Positions 1 to 7,804 of a stretch of DNA of 64,000 bases are shown here, piece by piece. Every line of letters begins with the position of its first letter. The stretch's first letter is position 1. Both the position numbers and the translations under genes were made by a program. Source of the DNA: Candidatus Hinthialibacter antarcticus (GTDB lineage: Bacteria > Hinthialibacterota > Hinthialibacteria > Hinthialibacterales > Hinthialibacteraceae); assembly GCA_030765645.1 (NCBI GenBank), contig JAVCCE010000076.1, forward strand, positions 1 to 64,000. Direction: 5' to 3'. The notes under the pieces are model-generated. The model had not been told where the DNA came from and did no database searches. It saw nothing but the letters and a program-made list of their open reading frames with translations.

Positions 1-2
1 GC

Positions 3-911
3 GCCGTCAAGTTGATGCGCGTCGCGCCCCATTTGAAACGCACACGCATGTTAGTGATTCGCGGGCCGCTGGGCACCGAAGCGGCATGTTCGGCTGAGAA
101 GGTCAAAGATACGCTTGGCGTTGAAATGGTGCCCATCAGCGTCGAAGAAACGCTAAAAGAGCACGAGGCGGTCTCTCTGAAAGACGCGGAAGCCGAAGCG
201 GAAAACTATTGGCTCAGCGAAGCGAAAAACATCGTTGAGCCGACCCGCCAGGAAATCATAAACGCATCGCGTTTCTATCTGGCGATTCAAAACATCATGC
301 AACGCGAGAACGCGCAGGCTGTCACCAGTTCGAACTGTATGGGAGCCCCAGCAAAAGGTTGTTTTGCGTTCAGCAAACTGAACGACCTCGGCATGGTCGG
401 AGCCTGCGAAGGCGATATTGATTCAACTCTTACTATGCTGATGTTTAACTACGGACTCGGAATACCGGGCTTTATCACTGATCCAGTGATTGATACCGCG
501 AAGAATGCGTTGGTCCATTTCCATTGTACGTCTGCAACGAAAATGAACGGCCCGTCGAGTAAGCGGCTTCCGTTCACCATTCGCAACCAGAGCGACAGCG
601 AACAAGGCGTCGCGCTGGATGTGGAAAACCGCCTAGGCCAGATGACCACCTGCGCCAAATTCATCAATTTAGACTCCATGCTGATTTCAACGGGACCAAT
701 CTTTGACGTGACCCATGACGAACTCGGCTGCCGCACCCAGTTTTGGGTGGAAGTGGATGACGCGCGCGGTATGTTTGAAAATTGGGGCGGGGGCGTTCTC
801 GAAGGCGGAACCATGGCATTGCTCCACCGCGTGGTCTTTTACGGAGATCACCGCCAGAATGTGCGCGACTTAAGCCATTTGATGGGCTTCAAGGTGGTGG
901 AAGAAGCATAG
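3..911 (+). CDS. L-fucose/arabinose isomerase-family protein, C-terminal part (5' end outside window)
   Basis: The reading frame is open from base 3, before the first TTG/ATG (12-17), so the gene begins upstream and only about the last 300 residues are visible. The visible part resembles the C-terminal half of the fucose isomerase-like sugar isomerases, which interconvert aldoses and ketoses in the cytoplasm. Marks of the family are the CEGD segment (about residues 132-135 of the visible frame), the HFHC stretch and the Gly-rich segment near the C-terminus. A divalent metal site usually uses such acidic and His residues. The ferritin-like gene follows 29 bases later on the same strand, so the two may be co-transcribed. 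The exact sugar substrate cannot be told. Confidence 0.75.
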   Translation, partial: AVKLMRVAPHLKRTRMLVIRGPLGTEAACSAEKVKDTLGVEMVPISVEETLKEHEAVSLKDAEAEAENYWLSEAKNIVEPTRQEIINASRFYLAIQNIMQRENAQAVTSSNCMGAPAKGCFAFSKLNDLGMVGACEGDIDSTLTMLMFNYGLGIPGFITDPVIDTAKNALVHFHCTSATKMNGPSSKRLPFTIRNQSDSEQGVALDVENRLGQMTTCAKFINLDSMLISTGPIFDVTHDELGCRTQFWVEVDDARGMFENWGGGVLEGGTMALLHRVVFYGDHRQNVRDLSHLMGFKVVEEA

Positions 912-940
912 CAACTTGTATATCAGAAAGGAAATAAACA

Positions 941-1225
941 ATGGCAATTGAATATCACGAGCCTGCGCAGGAACTCTCAAGCAAGACGCGCGACGTGCAC
1001 CGGGCGCTGACCAGCCTTTGCGAAGAATTGGAAGCCGTTGATTGGTATAACCAACGGGTTGACGTGTGCACCGACGAAGAACTAAAAGCGGTGTTGGCGC
1101 ATAACCGCGACGAAGAAATCGAACACGCGGCAATGACGCTTGAATGGCTGCGCCGCAACATGCCGCAATTTGATAAAGAATTAAAAGACTATTTGTTCAA
1201 AGACAAACCAATCGCAGATCACTAA
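941..1225 (+). CDS. Encapsulated-ferritin-type (EncFtn) ferroxidase, stand-alone
   Basis: This 94-residue, two-helix protein closely matches the EncFtn family, in which a subunit carries half a four-helix ferritin bundle and a ferroxidase site forms between subunits. It keeps the block EELEAVDWYNQRVD (residues 28-41) and HNRDEEIEHAAMTLEWLRRN (54-73). By alignment from memory with the Rhodospirillum rubrum protein, the iron ligands are Glu29, Glu59 and His62, with Trp35/Tyr36 next to the site. Family members normally carry a C-terminal peptide that docks them in an encapsulin shell; this protein stops at KPIADH soon after the helices. No shell gene is seen downstream; upstream of the sugar isomerase is not visible. 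The start has a good site (AAAGGAAAT before ATG 941). Confidence 0.88.
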   Translation: MAIEYHEPAQELSSKTRDVHRALTSLCEELEAVDWYNQRVDVCTDEELKAVLAHNRDEEIEHAAMTLEWLRRNMPQFDKELKDYLFKDKPIADH

Positions 1226-1254
1226 AATCACTAGCAACATGTTGATTAACGATT

Positions 1255-1288
1255 TAAACAAGGGGCGAGTATTTTCGCCCCTTGTTTA
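1255..1288 (+). terminator. Rho-independent terminator after the EncFtn gene
   Basis: A perfect 14-bp stem (1255-1268 with 1275-1288) encloses a 6-base loop, GC-rich in the middle and flanked by A/T runs on both sides, so it could also stop the minus-strand gene at 1313-1540. Confidence 0.85.
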
Positions 1289-1312
1289 TTCTGATGGGTT
1301 TAATTTCGATGC

Positions 1313-1540
1313 TCAACCGCCTCCATTGGGATTCCGATTGTCAGTATTTAATGTAGTCTGCGCTGTTTGTTTTGGCGGCAAAGGTTCAAAAAACGCGACA
1401 AGCAAAAACGTAGCAATCGGGCCAAGCAACAATGAAATCAAAAACCAGTTTAACCCGCTTCTGCCTTTAGATTGCGCCAGCCCCGCGTTGATTAAAGAAA
1501 GCGTTCCCCAGCCGACAAAGTATTGCGAAGGATTTCCCAT
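1313..1540 (-). CDS. Small membrane protein of unknown function
   Basis: A 75-residue protein with a Gly/Leu-rich hydrophobic segment (about residues 30-52, WFLISLLLGPIATFLLVAFF) preceded by a KGRSGLNW patch. The pattern of a KGRS-type turn, an aromatic residue and LLLGP is common in small inner-membrane proteins of unknown role. It begins 2 bases after the stop of the nucleoside hydrolase gene, which argues for translational coupling and for this strand rather than the overlapping plus-strand frame at 1239-1592. The C-terminus is polar and Asn/Gly-rich. I assign no function. Confidence 0.6.
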   Translation of the reverse strand: MGNPSQYFVGWGTLSLINAGLAQSKGRSGLNWFLISLLLGPIATFLLVAFFEPLPPKQTAQTTLNTDNRNPNGGG

Positions 1541-1542
1541 CG

Positions 1543-2538
1543 TTATTTCACCAGCGTGTAGTGTTTCATGGTTTCATAAAAATCCGCCATGATGCTTTTT
1601 TTGTCGAAATTCTCCCAAAGGATGATGGTGCGCTTGTTGTCGGGGCGGTCTTTCCATTTGCCGTCAACTAAGATCGGCGCCGGGATGGGTTTCGCGGTCG
1701 CCCAGGCGGGGTCCTTCACAATCGCGACCGCCGCCATGTCGAACAACGCGCGCGACGGCGGGTTGCCGTGCAGGTCAATATTGCTAAACAAGTCTACAGC
1801 ATAGTCTCCAAACGAAGTGAATGATTCGCCGTGGCGTCCAACAACGGGTTCCGCTGCTTTGGGGCCTTTGCCCGGCATGATGGTTTTGATTTCGTCGAGC
1901 GTCGCCCGAACGGCGTCTGTACCGGAGGGAGTGCCGTAGCGCACCAGCGCAATTTCAAAGGGAACGTCGAAGTCGAGAATGTAATTGAGCGACGGCTCGT
2001 CGTTGACCTGATTGTATTCGCCCGGCTCCGGGTAATTCGACCCCAGCCAGACAATGCGTACCTTGTCGGCGATCTCGGGGGCTTTCATCAATGCGAGCGC
2101 AATGTTGGTGAGCTTGCCGACGGGGAGCAGCACCAGTTCCTCTTCGCCGCTGGCTTTGGCTTGTTCGATAATGAAATTGACCGCATCGCTGCCGTCGAAA
2201 GAGTCCTTGCCTACATTCTGCTTGATCTGTTCAAACTCGCCGTCGGCGCCCGAGTAGACTTTAATTTTGGGATGCAAGCCGCAAAGTTTGACGACGCGCT
2301 CGGCCTCGGCGAAATGGTTGGCGACAGGCCCGCCGTTTCTGGTTCGATTTACTGTGATCCCTTTAACATCGAACACGTCGCCGTTAAACAGCATGTACGC
2401 AATCGCGTGTTGATCGTCGAGTTCATTATTGGCGTCGGTGTCGAGAACCACGCGAATTTTTCCGGCGGCGAACGAACTAATGGTAAACGCTGTGCAAATT
2501 AAAAGTGAAAGAAAGAAAACTTTAACTGTTTGAACCAT
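1543..2538 (-). CDS. Secreted nucleoside hydrolase (inosine-uridine preferring family)
   Basis: A 331-residue enzyme with an N-terminal signal peptide (hydrophobic residues 7-24, cut near Ala24-Ala25). The signature DTDANNELDD (33-42) corresponds to the calcium-binding DTDPGxDD loop of nucleoside hydrolases, which split ribonucleosides into base and ribose. The central VLLPVGKLTNIALAL segment and the later Asp-rich portions fit the same fold. Export suggests scavenging of nucleosides, or of a related N- or O-glycoside, in the periplasm. The insertion NNEL inside the DTD motif is typical of a divergent subgroup seen in polysaccharide degraders, so the substrate is uncertain. AGGAG precedes ATG 2538. 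The small membrane protein gene follows 2 bases downstream. Confidence 0.85.
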   Translation of the reverse strand: MVQTVKVFFLSLLICTAFTISSFAAGKIRVVLDTDANNELDDQHAIAYMLFNGDVFDVKGITVNRTRNGGPVANHFAEAERVVKLCGLHPKIKVYSGADGEFEQIKQNVGKDSFDGSDAVNFIIEQAKASGEEELVLLPVGKLTNIALALMKAPEIADKVRIVWLGSNYPEPGEYNQVNDEPSLNYILDFDVPFEIALVRYGTPSGTDAVRATLDEIKTIMPGKGPKAAEPVVGRHGESFTSFGDYAVDLFSNIDLHGNPPSRALFDMAAVAIVKDPAWATAKPIPAPILVDGKWKDRPDNKRTIILWENFDKKSIMADFYETMKHYTLVK

Positions 2539-2580
2539 GTTTAACTCCTATTTCTCTTTTTTTGGCTTATCTCAACAAAA

Positions 2581-2620
2581 GATGAGATTGCTTCGGTCGC
2601 GTTGCTTCCTAGCAATGACA
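2581..2620. repeat. Dispersed repeat family E (minus orientation)
   Basis: Reverse complement of the 'TCATTGCGAGGAAGCGA...GCAATCTCA' element found again at 53540-53577, with a weaker relative at 63111-63137. It lies between two minus-strand genes. Confidence 0.55.
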
Positions 2621-2642
2621 CACTTAAGTTTATTCATACGGA

Positions 2643-3788
2643 TTAAGCAATCACATCTAAGTCGGCCCAATTGACGGTCGAGAGACCGTATTCGTTTTTG
2701 TTTGCGTTATACATGGCGAGGCGCCCCATGATGCCCATGATGGTTGAGAGCCGCGCCTGTTCGATGCCGATGCGCGGTTTCTCGCCGTTGCGAATGTGCT
2801 GCCCAAAGGCTTCGAGTTCTTCGTAGGTGCCGTTTTCCCAATGGGAAACGCCTTCGGTGTATTGCTGCATCTCGCCCATTCCTGCGCGGGGATGCAATTT
2901 GCCCTCGGGGAGATTGATTCCGCCTTTTTGACCGAAGACCCACAATTGCTCGCCGGTGAAAGGCGCACAGCAATTCATCACATGAGTGTATGAAAAGATG
3001 GCGTTGTTGGCGAATTGAAACGTGATCGCTGCATGATTTTCGGAACGCGGGTCGGGATCATTGTCATGGCGAACAGTAACCGCGCCTGCGGCGCCGCATT
3101 GCACAGGCGGTTGGTAATCCATCGCCCACAACATCACGTCGGCGTGGTGGCAAGCTTGCGCCAGAAACCATCCGCCCGATTCGATTAGGTCGAGATAGCG
3201 TCCGCCCACATCGCCATCCCAATGCCATTTGCCTTGCATGAAAGTCACGTCGCCAATCGCGCCGGAGCGGATCAATTCCATGCCTTTGGTGAACGCGGGG
3301 ACGTAATGGCGTTGGAAGCCGAATTGCAAAATGCCTTTGGCTTTACGCGCAACCCGGGTGAGTTGGTTGACCTTCTCAACGGTGGTGTCAACCGGCTTTT
3401 CGCAGAAGCAGTGCAGCCCCATGGAGAGCGCAGGAATTGCGCACTTGCCGTGGTTGCCTTCTTCGCTGGCGACCAGCACGGCGTCGAGGTCTTTCTCGCG
3501 GTCGAGCATGGTGCGCAGATTGGTGTAGGTTTTTACGTTGGGCCATTGGTCTTCACAGATGGCGGCGCCTTCTTTGGCGCGGTCTTCGACGAGGTCGCAT
3601 GTCGCCGCGACCCGGTACCCTTTTATATTGGTGATTGCCTTCAGCAGCGTTTTGCCGCGCCCGCCCGTGCCGATCAAGCCAAGCACGATGTCTTCGTTTG
3701 CGCCAAGAACACGCGACGCTGATGCGGCGCTGATCGCTCCTACTGCTGAGGCTTTCAGAAAGTTTCGTCTGGTTTCAGAGGCCGTCAT
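2643..3788 (-). CDS. Gfo/Idh/MocA-family oxidoreductase with Tat signal
   Basis: A 381-residue NAD(P)-dependent sugar or cyclitol dehydrogenase-like protein. A Tat signal (TRRNFLK, residues 6-12, then an Ala/Ser-rich hydrophobic stretch) predicts export of the folded, cofactor-loaded enzyme. The Rossmann motif GLIGTGGRG is at 37-45, and the family's EKP motif (FCEKPVDTT) follows the second beta-alpha region and provides the active-site lysine. The C-terminal half is the typical beta-sheet dimerisation domain with an Ala/His/Asp-rich substrate pocket. GGGGAGAAAAAC before ATG 3788 is a good ribosome site. Its neighbours are other secreted carbohydrate-active genes, so a role in modifying sugar breakdown products is plausible. 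Confidence 0.88.
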   Translation of the reverse strand: MTASETRRNFLKASAVGAISAASASRVLGANEDIVLGLIGTGGRGKTLLKAITNIKGYRVAATCDLVEDRAKEGAAICEDQWPNVKTYTNLRTMLDREKDLDAVLVASEEGNHGKCAIPALSMGLHCFCEKPVDTTVEKVNQLTRVARKAKGILQFGFQRHYVPAFTKGMELIRSGAIGDVTFMQGKWHWDGDVGGRYLDLIESGGWFLAQACHHADVMLWAMDYQPPVQCGAAGAVTVRHDNDPDPRSENHAAITFQFANNAIFSYTHVMNCCAPFTGEQLWVFGQKGGINLPEGKLHPRAGMGEMQQYTEGVSHWENGTYEELEAFGQHIRNGEKPRIGIEQARLSTIMGIMGRLAMYNANKNEYGLSTVNWADLDVIA

Positions 3789-3816
3789 GTTTTTCTCCCC
3801 AATTCAATATGAATTG

Positions 3817-3878
3817 GTGGGCTGCTTCCAGCCCACCCTACCGCACTTGTATTTGTAGGGTGGGTTCTTAACCCACCG
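3817..3878. repeat. Dispersed repeat family F, paired hairpins
   Basis: Two short palindromes, GGTGGGCTGCTTCCAGCCCA (3817-3841) and GTAGGGTGGGTTCTTAACCC (3854-3878), stand in tandem. The same pair recurs in the opposite order near 53642-53703 and 53872-53948. Confidence 0.7.
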
Positions 3879-3899
3879 TTTTTAAACTTGCCAGTATTC

Positions 3900-6641
3900 C
3901 TAATTCTGTATTTTCCAATATCCGACCTTCTGCGTACAGGTGCGTTGAATGATGTGATACACAGAATCTTCGTTGAGTTGGATGGTCAACGGTTCGCCAT
4001 TGGTTCCGCCCTGATACTCAACGCTCTTGTTGGTTGGGTAGCCGTTTTCGTCCAGCGCAGTGACTTGTAACTGGCTGCAATTCGACAACGATAATGAAAC
4101 ACTGGTTTGGTTTTTCTTGACACCGAACGGGAAGCCGCCGATGTCGGTGATGGTTCCTTCTTCATCCCCGGAGACGCGGAAGCCATAAGGCCGTTCCGCC
4201 GTCATGCTTTGAATTAGAATTTTTTCTGACGATTCAAGCGGCTTGCCGTCGAGTGAGATGGCGATGATGGAACCATAGTCATTCTGCGAATCAATCTTGA
4301 TTTTGCTCAGTTGAACGCTTCCTGCGTTCGCTAAAAAACCGGTGCATCCTTGAGCAAGCGGCGAATCAATGGTGACTAGCCCGTCGCCGTAGTTCCACAT
4401 TAATTCACCCGTCTGGCTTTGGACAGTTTTGTTTTCACGATCAATATAGGAAGATAGATTTACTTCTCTTGAATCCTCAGGGTTATCGCCGAAGGTACGC
4501 ACGACCCGGCCAACGTAGAATGACAATGGATCAATGCCTTCGATCTGTCCTGACGTGGATTGCCCTGGTGGTACGTCGTTATTGCGGAACTCGTCGAGAC
4601 TTTGCGCTTCGGCGCCGCCGTTGCCTTTCATGGCATACAGGTCGTCAAGTGAAAGAATCTGGTGGATGACGGGTTCCGCCGCTTGAACATCGCCGCGCCG
4701 ATAGAGCAGGGCGTAAGCGGGGAAATTGCCGAGGATCACCGGAGAGGACAAAGCGAACTTGTTCATCGATGTGTCCCAAAACGCGCCGCCCAGCGCGAAG
4801 GTATAAATCGCGTCGACATCTTGCAATGCGCAGTAGGCAGAGGTTAAGAAAGCATAGTCGGCGCGATAGAGATTGGGATTAGTCCAACCGATTTCGCTGA
4901 TGAGATGAGGGTAATTTTCGATTTGAATAAATTGAATCGGAAGCGATTCGGGCGTGAGCAACGCCGAATGGTTTTGAAACGTGTGTCCTGGATTGACGGC
5001 GTACGAACTGGTCCCGTCCGAACTGCTATGACCAGCATCAAAGTAGCCGTGTTTGTCGATCGCGTCCCCGGCCATGTAGGAGTAGCGCTCAAGAGCGCCG
5101 GTCATTGAGGCGTCCGCCGTATGCCAGTTGGTTGCGTAAACCATGTTTTTTGCGCCAAGGTCATTTTTGAAATAGGCCGTGGTTTTTTCAAAGAACCCGC
5201 GTTGTAATTCCGTCAGAAACTGCGTCTGGTCGCCGACGCGCTTCTTCTTGCCTGCGCCTGCTTGACGGACGGCGTCGGTGGTCATGTGCCAGGCTTCGTA
5301 AATGCCCATTCGCCCGGCGTCGAGGTTGTCGTCGGCTTCGCGCTGGTTGCTCCATGCCTGATAGGCTTTGTTGAGTGAGCCGTGCTTTTTAACCAGCCAG
5401 TCGCCAAACAGCAATTCCAATTGCTGCCAGTGAACGGACGGCACATTGGATTTTGTGAACGTCCAGAAGAACAAGTTGTCTTCGTTGAGAATTTCGACCA
5501 GCGCTACAGCGGGTTCGTTACCGAGCGTCTTGCCGCTGTATGGACTTTTGGTTGTGAGTAACTCACGCGCCCAGTTGTTGTATATCTCTTGCATCCGCTC
5601 TTGGAAAAATAGCAGCGCGAAGGGGCGTTTGTTATTGGTCGAATCATAGCCTTCGATCCCATACGACGGCTTGATATCAAACCACAGTGGAAAGTAAAAA
5701 CTGATGGATGTATAAATGCCTTCGCGTTTGAGCGCTTCGATAAAATAAAACAAATCGTCAAGTTTTTTTTGATCTAGGTGATCGACGTTTTCGCTGTCAA
5801 ACAGCGGGCTGTGATAACGCACCATATTCACGCCGCGCTTGGCGAGCGACTTCGCGAGGTAATCAATCGACTTGCGGTTTAACGCGGCGGTTCCACTCGA
5901 GCCATTCACCGCCCAGAAACGCACTTGAGTTCCATCACCCAAAACAAACTGGTCGCCCTGGCGTTTGACGAAACCGTTCACGCCCGCCTGCGTTTCATTG
6001 AGCGAACGCAAATCAAGCAGCGCTTCATCTGTGTAGGCGTCGATAGCGGGTTCCCAAGGGAAGTAACCCTCATCCGCCATGTTCGAGCGTTCATCCGGCC
6101 TGAGAGCGCCGCGTGGAATAAAAGGCAGCGGCGTTAAAAGAAAGCAATCAAAACAAGCAGTCAGGCTTTCGCCCGGGCCAGCCAGCAGGCGTAGTTCAAA
6201 AGTGGTTGTTCCTTTGGCGAGCGTCGATTCGCCTGCATATACCCAATTGACGCCTAAGTTTTGTTGAATGGAGACGCTGTCAGCCAAGGCGATGTCGCGT
6301 CCGACGGTTTGCCATTCGTCATCGCCGAAGCGCCAGCGGAAAGGGCCGTGCTTCCAGAATTTTCGCGCCCAGAAGTCATAGACGCCGTCTTCCGGGACAG
6401 TGACTTCATACTTTGCGAATGCTTCATCGCCGGTGCGGTTGCCTTCGTTGCAGAGCCAGGCGCGGTTGGATAGCAGATGGCGTTTGCCCTCGACGGCGCC
6501 GTTGCCAAACCAAGTATTGCTCGGAAAGTTAGTTTCCCGTGCGTCCTCGCCTTCCCACCAGACGTATGCCGTTTGGCCTTGAGCGTGGATTGATACGGAT
6601 GTCGCGAGTAGCGCAATGATCAGAATGGGACGGAAAAACAT
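3900..6641 (-). CDS. Large secreted GH-A-clan glycoside hydrolase-like protein
   Basis: This 913-residue protein starts with a signal peptide (residues 1-20, ending SIHA). Residues about 25-170 form a beta-rich domain like carbohydrate-binding or galactose-binding modules (WWEGEDA... FWARKFWKHGPFRWRF). Residues about 225-640 look like a (beta/alpha)8 barrel of the cellulase-like GH-A clan: the acid/base is likely Glu387 in LVEILNEDN and the nucleophile Glu583 in LISEIGW. The C-terminal 250 residues are beta-rich, with a GEP..IQL tail that may sort sugar-binding repeats. GAGGG precedes ATG 6641. Substrate and exact GH family cannot be read from the motifs; a family-5-like retaining mechanism is my inference. 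Confidence 0.75.
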   Translation of the reverse strand: MFFRPILIIALLATSVSIHAQGQTAYVWWEGEDARETNFPSNTWFGNGAVEGKRHLLSNRAWLCNEGNRTGDEAFAKYEVTVPEDGVYDFWARKFWKHGPFRWRFGDDEWQTVGRDIALADSVSIQQNLGVNWVYAGESTLAKGTTTFELRLLAGPGESLTACFDCFLLTPLPFIPRGALRPDERSNMADEGYFPWEPAIDAYTDEALLDLRSLNETQAGVNGFVKRQGDQFVLGDGTQVRFWAVNGSSGTAALNRKSIDYLAKSLAKRGVNMVRYHSPLFDSENVDHLDQKKLDDLFYFIEALKREGIYTSISFYFPLWFDIKPSYGIEGYDSTNNKRPFALLFFQERMQEIYNNWARELLTTKSPYSGKTLGNEPAVALVEILNEDNLFFWTFTKSNVPSVHWQQLELLFGDWLVKKHGSLNKAYQAWSNQREADDNLDAGRMGIYEAWHMTTDAVRQAGAGKKKRVGDQTQFLTELQRGFFEKTTAYFKNDLGAKNMVYATNWHTADASMTGALERYSYMAGDAIDKHGYFDAGHSSSDGTSSYAVNPGHTFQNHSALLTPESLPIQFIQIENYPHLISEIGWTNPNLYRADYAFLTSAYCALQDVDAIYTFALGGAFWDTSMNKFALSSPVILGNFPAYALLYRRGDVQAAEPVIHQILSLDDLYAMKGNGGAEAQSLDEFRNNDVPPGQSTSGQIEGIDPLSFYVGRVVRTFGDNPEDSREVNLSSYIDRENKTVQSQTGELMWNYGDGLVTIDSPLAQGCTGFLANAGSVQLSKIKIDSQNDYGSIIAISLDGKPLESSEKILIQSMTAERPYGFRVSGDEEGTITDIGGFPFGVKKNQTSVSLSLSNCSQLQVTALDENGYPTNKSVEYQGGTNGEPLTIQLNEDSVYHIIQRTCTQKVGYWKIQN

Positions 6642-6745
6642 AAAACCCTCATTAATTTACGAAGTGATTTGCCGTGCCACCAATATATCATAGGCTGGCG
6701 TAAAGATCAGGCCATTGGATAAGGCCAGGCTGAACGAGATTCATT

Positions 6746-6776
6746 TTGAATGGAAAGGCTCTTTTTAGCGTATATT
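6746..6776 (+). promoter_or_regulatory. Possible sigma-70 promoter for 6881-7759
   Basis: TTGAAT (6746-6751) and TATATT (6771-6776) are separated by 19 bases, slightly longer than ideal. The position suits the plus-strand gene that starts at 6881. Confidence 0.3.
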
Positions 6777-6880
6777 AAAGTAAATACATGGCGCTCAAGT
6801 TGTTCTTGTAAGACAATATTCAATCGGTTAGAGTGGAACCATTGCGCTGTAAGAATCTCATTACATTCACGAGGCTTGGT

Positions 6881-7759
6881 ATGACTTTGCGGTATCTCTT
6901 TCTTTTTTCGTTTACATTAGCTTGTGTCGTTCAAGTAAATGCCCAATCAATTTCGGAAGGCGAAGTTCCTTTGTATAAAGGAGCCTCTCCTCGCGTGTTT
7001 ATGAAGCAATGGTTGATGACCGACCCGATTGAGACTGACCTGATCGGTAACGCGACCGAACAAGTGGGCAATGTACCACGCGACCGCAACCGCCGGGCGA
7101 TGAAAGCGTTCGACTTCGATTTCTTGATCGGTAACGCGACCGAACAAGTGGGCAATGTACCACGCGACCGCAACCGCCGGGCGATGAAAGCGTTCGACTT
7201 CGATTTCTTGCAGGAGAATGGCGGCGAGTCTCAAATTCGGCCCACAGCTGGAATGAGCGTTTCCGGCGCGGGCGCTTCGTCTGAATGGCGGTTGCAAGAA
7301 ACCAAATCTGACCGTATTAATTTTGATGATCTGTTCGGGCGGCAGGAATATGTAATCGTCTATGCGTTTGCGAAAGTCTTGGTCGATGAAGCAACGACAA
7401 CCTATCTTGGCGTCGGCAGCGATGACCAATGTAAGTTATGGGTCAATGGAGAAATGGTTTATTCCCATCGCGACGGACGGCAAAATAGCGTGGACGATGA
7501 TTATGTCAGCGTTGATTTAATCGAAGGCGAAAACACGCTGTTATTGAAGGTAATGAATCAAGAAATTGAGTGGGGAATGACTTGCCGTTTTCTTGATAAA
7601 AGCGATATCTCTGAATTTGATCTGATCGAAGCGCAACTCGAAAGCCTCCCGCAAGAATCATTTAACGAATTGGCGTTAATCGTTGGCGGAGTTGCATTGA
7701 CAACGGTTGTCTTGCTAGTGTTGTTGTTATTTCTCGCGAAGAGCAGCTCCCGGTTTTAG
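6881..7759 (+). CDS. Membrane-anchored extracytoplasmic protein with perfect internal duplication
   Basis: I place the start at ATG 6881 because GAGG (6871-6874) precedes it and the product then opens with a clean signal peptide (MTLRYLFLFSFTLACVVQVNA). The protein ends with one transmembrane helix (last 30 residues, LIVGGVALTTVVLLVLLLFL) and a short basic tail, so most of it lies outside the cytoplasm. The middle part resembles a sugar-binding beta-sandwich (YLGVGSDDQCKLWVNGEMV and EGENTLLLKVMNQ), as in PA14-like modules where the SDDxxxLWVNG turn is common. Residues encoded by 7041-7210 contain two identical 28-residue copies. It is followed by the phoD-like gene after 45 bases. No function is assigned. 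Confidence 0.7.
   Translation: MTLRYLFLFSFTLACVVQVNAQSISEGEVPLYKGASPRVFMKQWLMTDPIETDLIGNATEQVGNVPRDRNRRAMKAFDFDFLIGNATEQVGNVPRDRNRRAMKAFDFDFLQENGGESQIRPTAGMSVSGAGASSEWRLQETKSDRINFDDLFGRQEYVIVYAFAKVLVDEATTTYLGVGSDDQCKLWVNGEMVYSHRDGRQNSVDDDYVSVDLIEGENTLLLKVMNQEIEWGMTCRFLDKSDISEFDLIEAQLESLPQESFNELALIVGGVALTTVVLLVLLLFLAKSSSRF
7041..7210 (+). repeat. Perfect 84-bp tandem duplication inside the gene
   Basis: Bases 7041-7126 and 7125-7210 are identical with an offset of 84, keeping the frame and giving two copies of a 28-residue unit (IGNATEQVGN... to FDFDFL). No silent change separates the copies. Confidence 0.95.
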
Positions 7760-7804
7760 AGTGTTTCTGTATTGTAATTTAAGTCGATTCAAGGAGCCGG
7801 TTGA

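Noticed and set aside
1239-1592. 117-residue plus-strand frame overlapping the terminator
   Set aside because: It starts before a strong terminator hairpin and covers the minus-strand membrane protein, which has better spacing and composition.
1831-2502. Long plus-strand frame opposite the nucleoside hydrolase
   Set aside because: A shadow of the minus-strand gene, whose motifs are clear.
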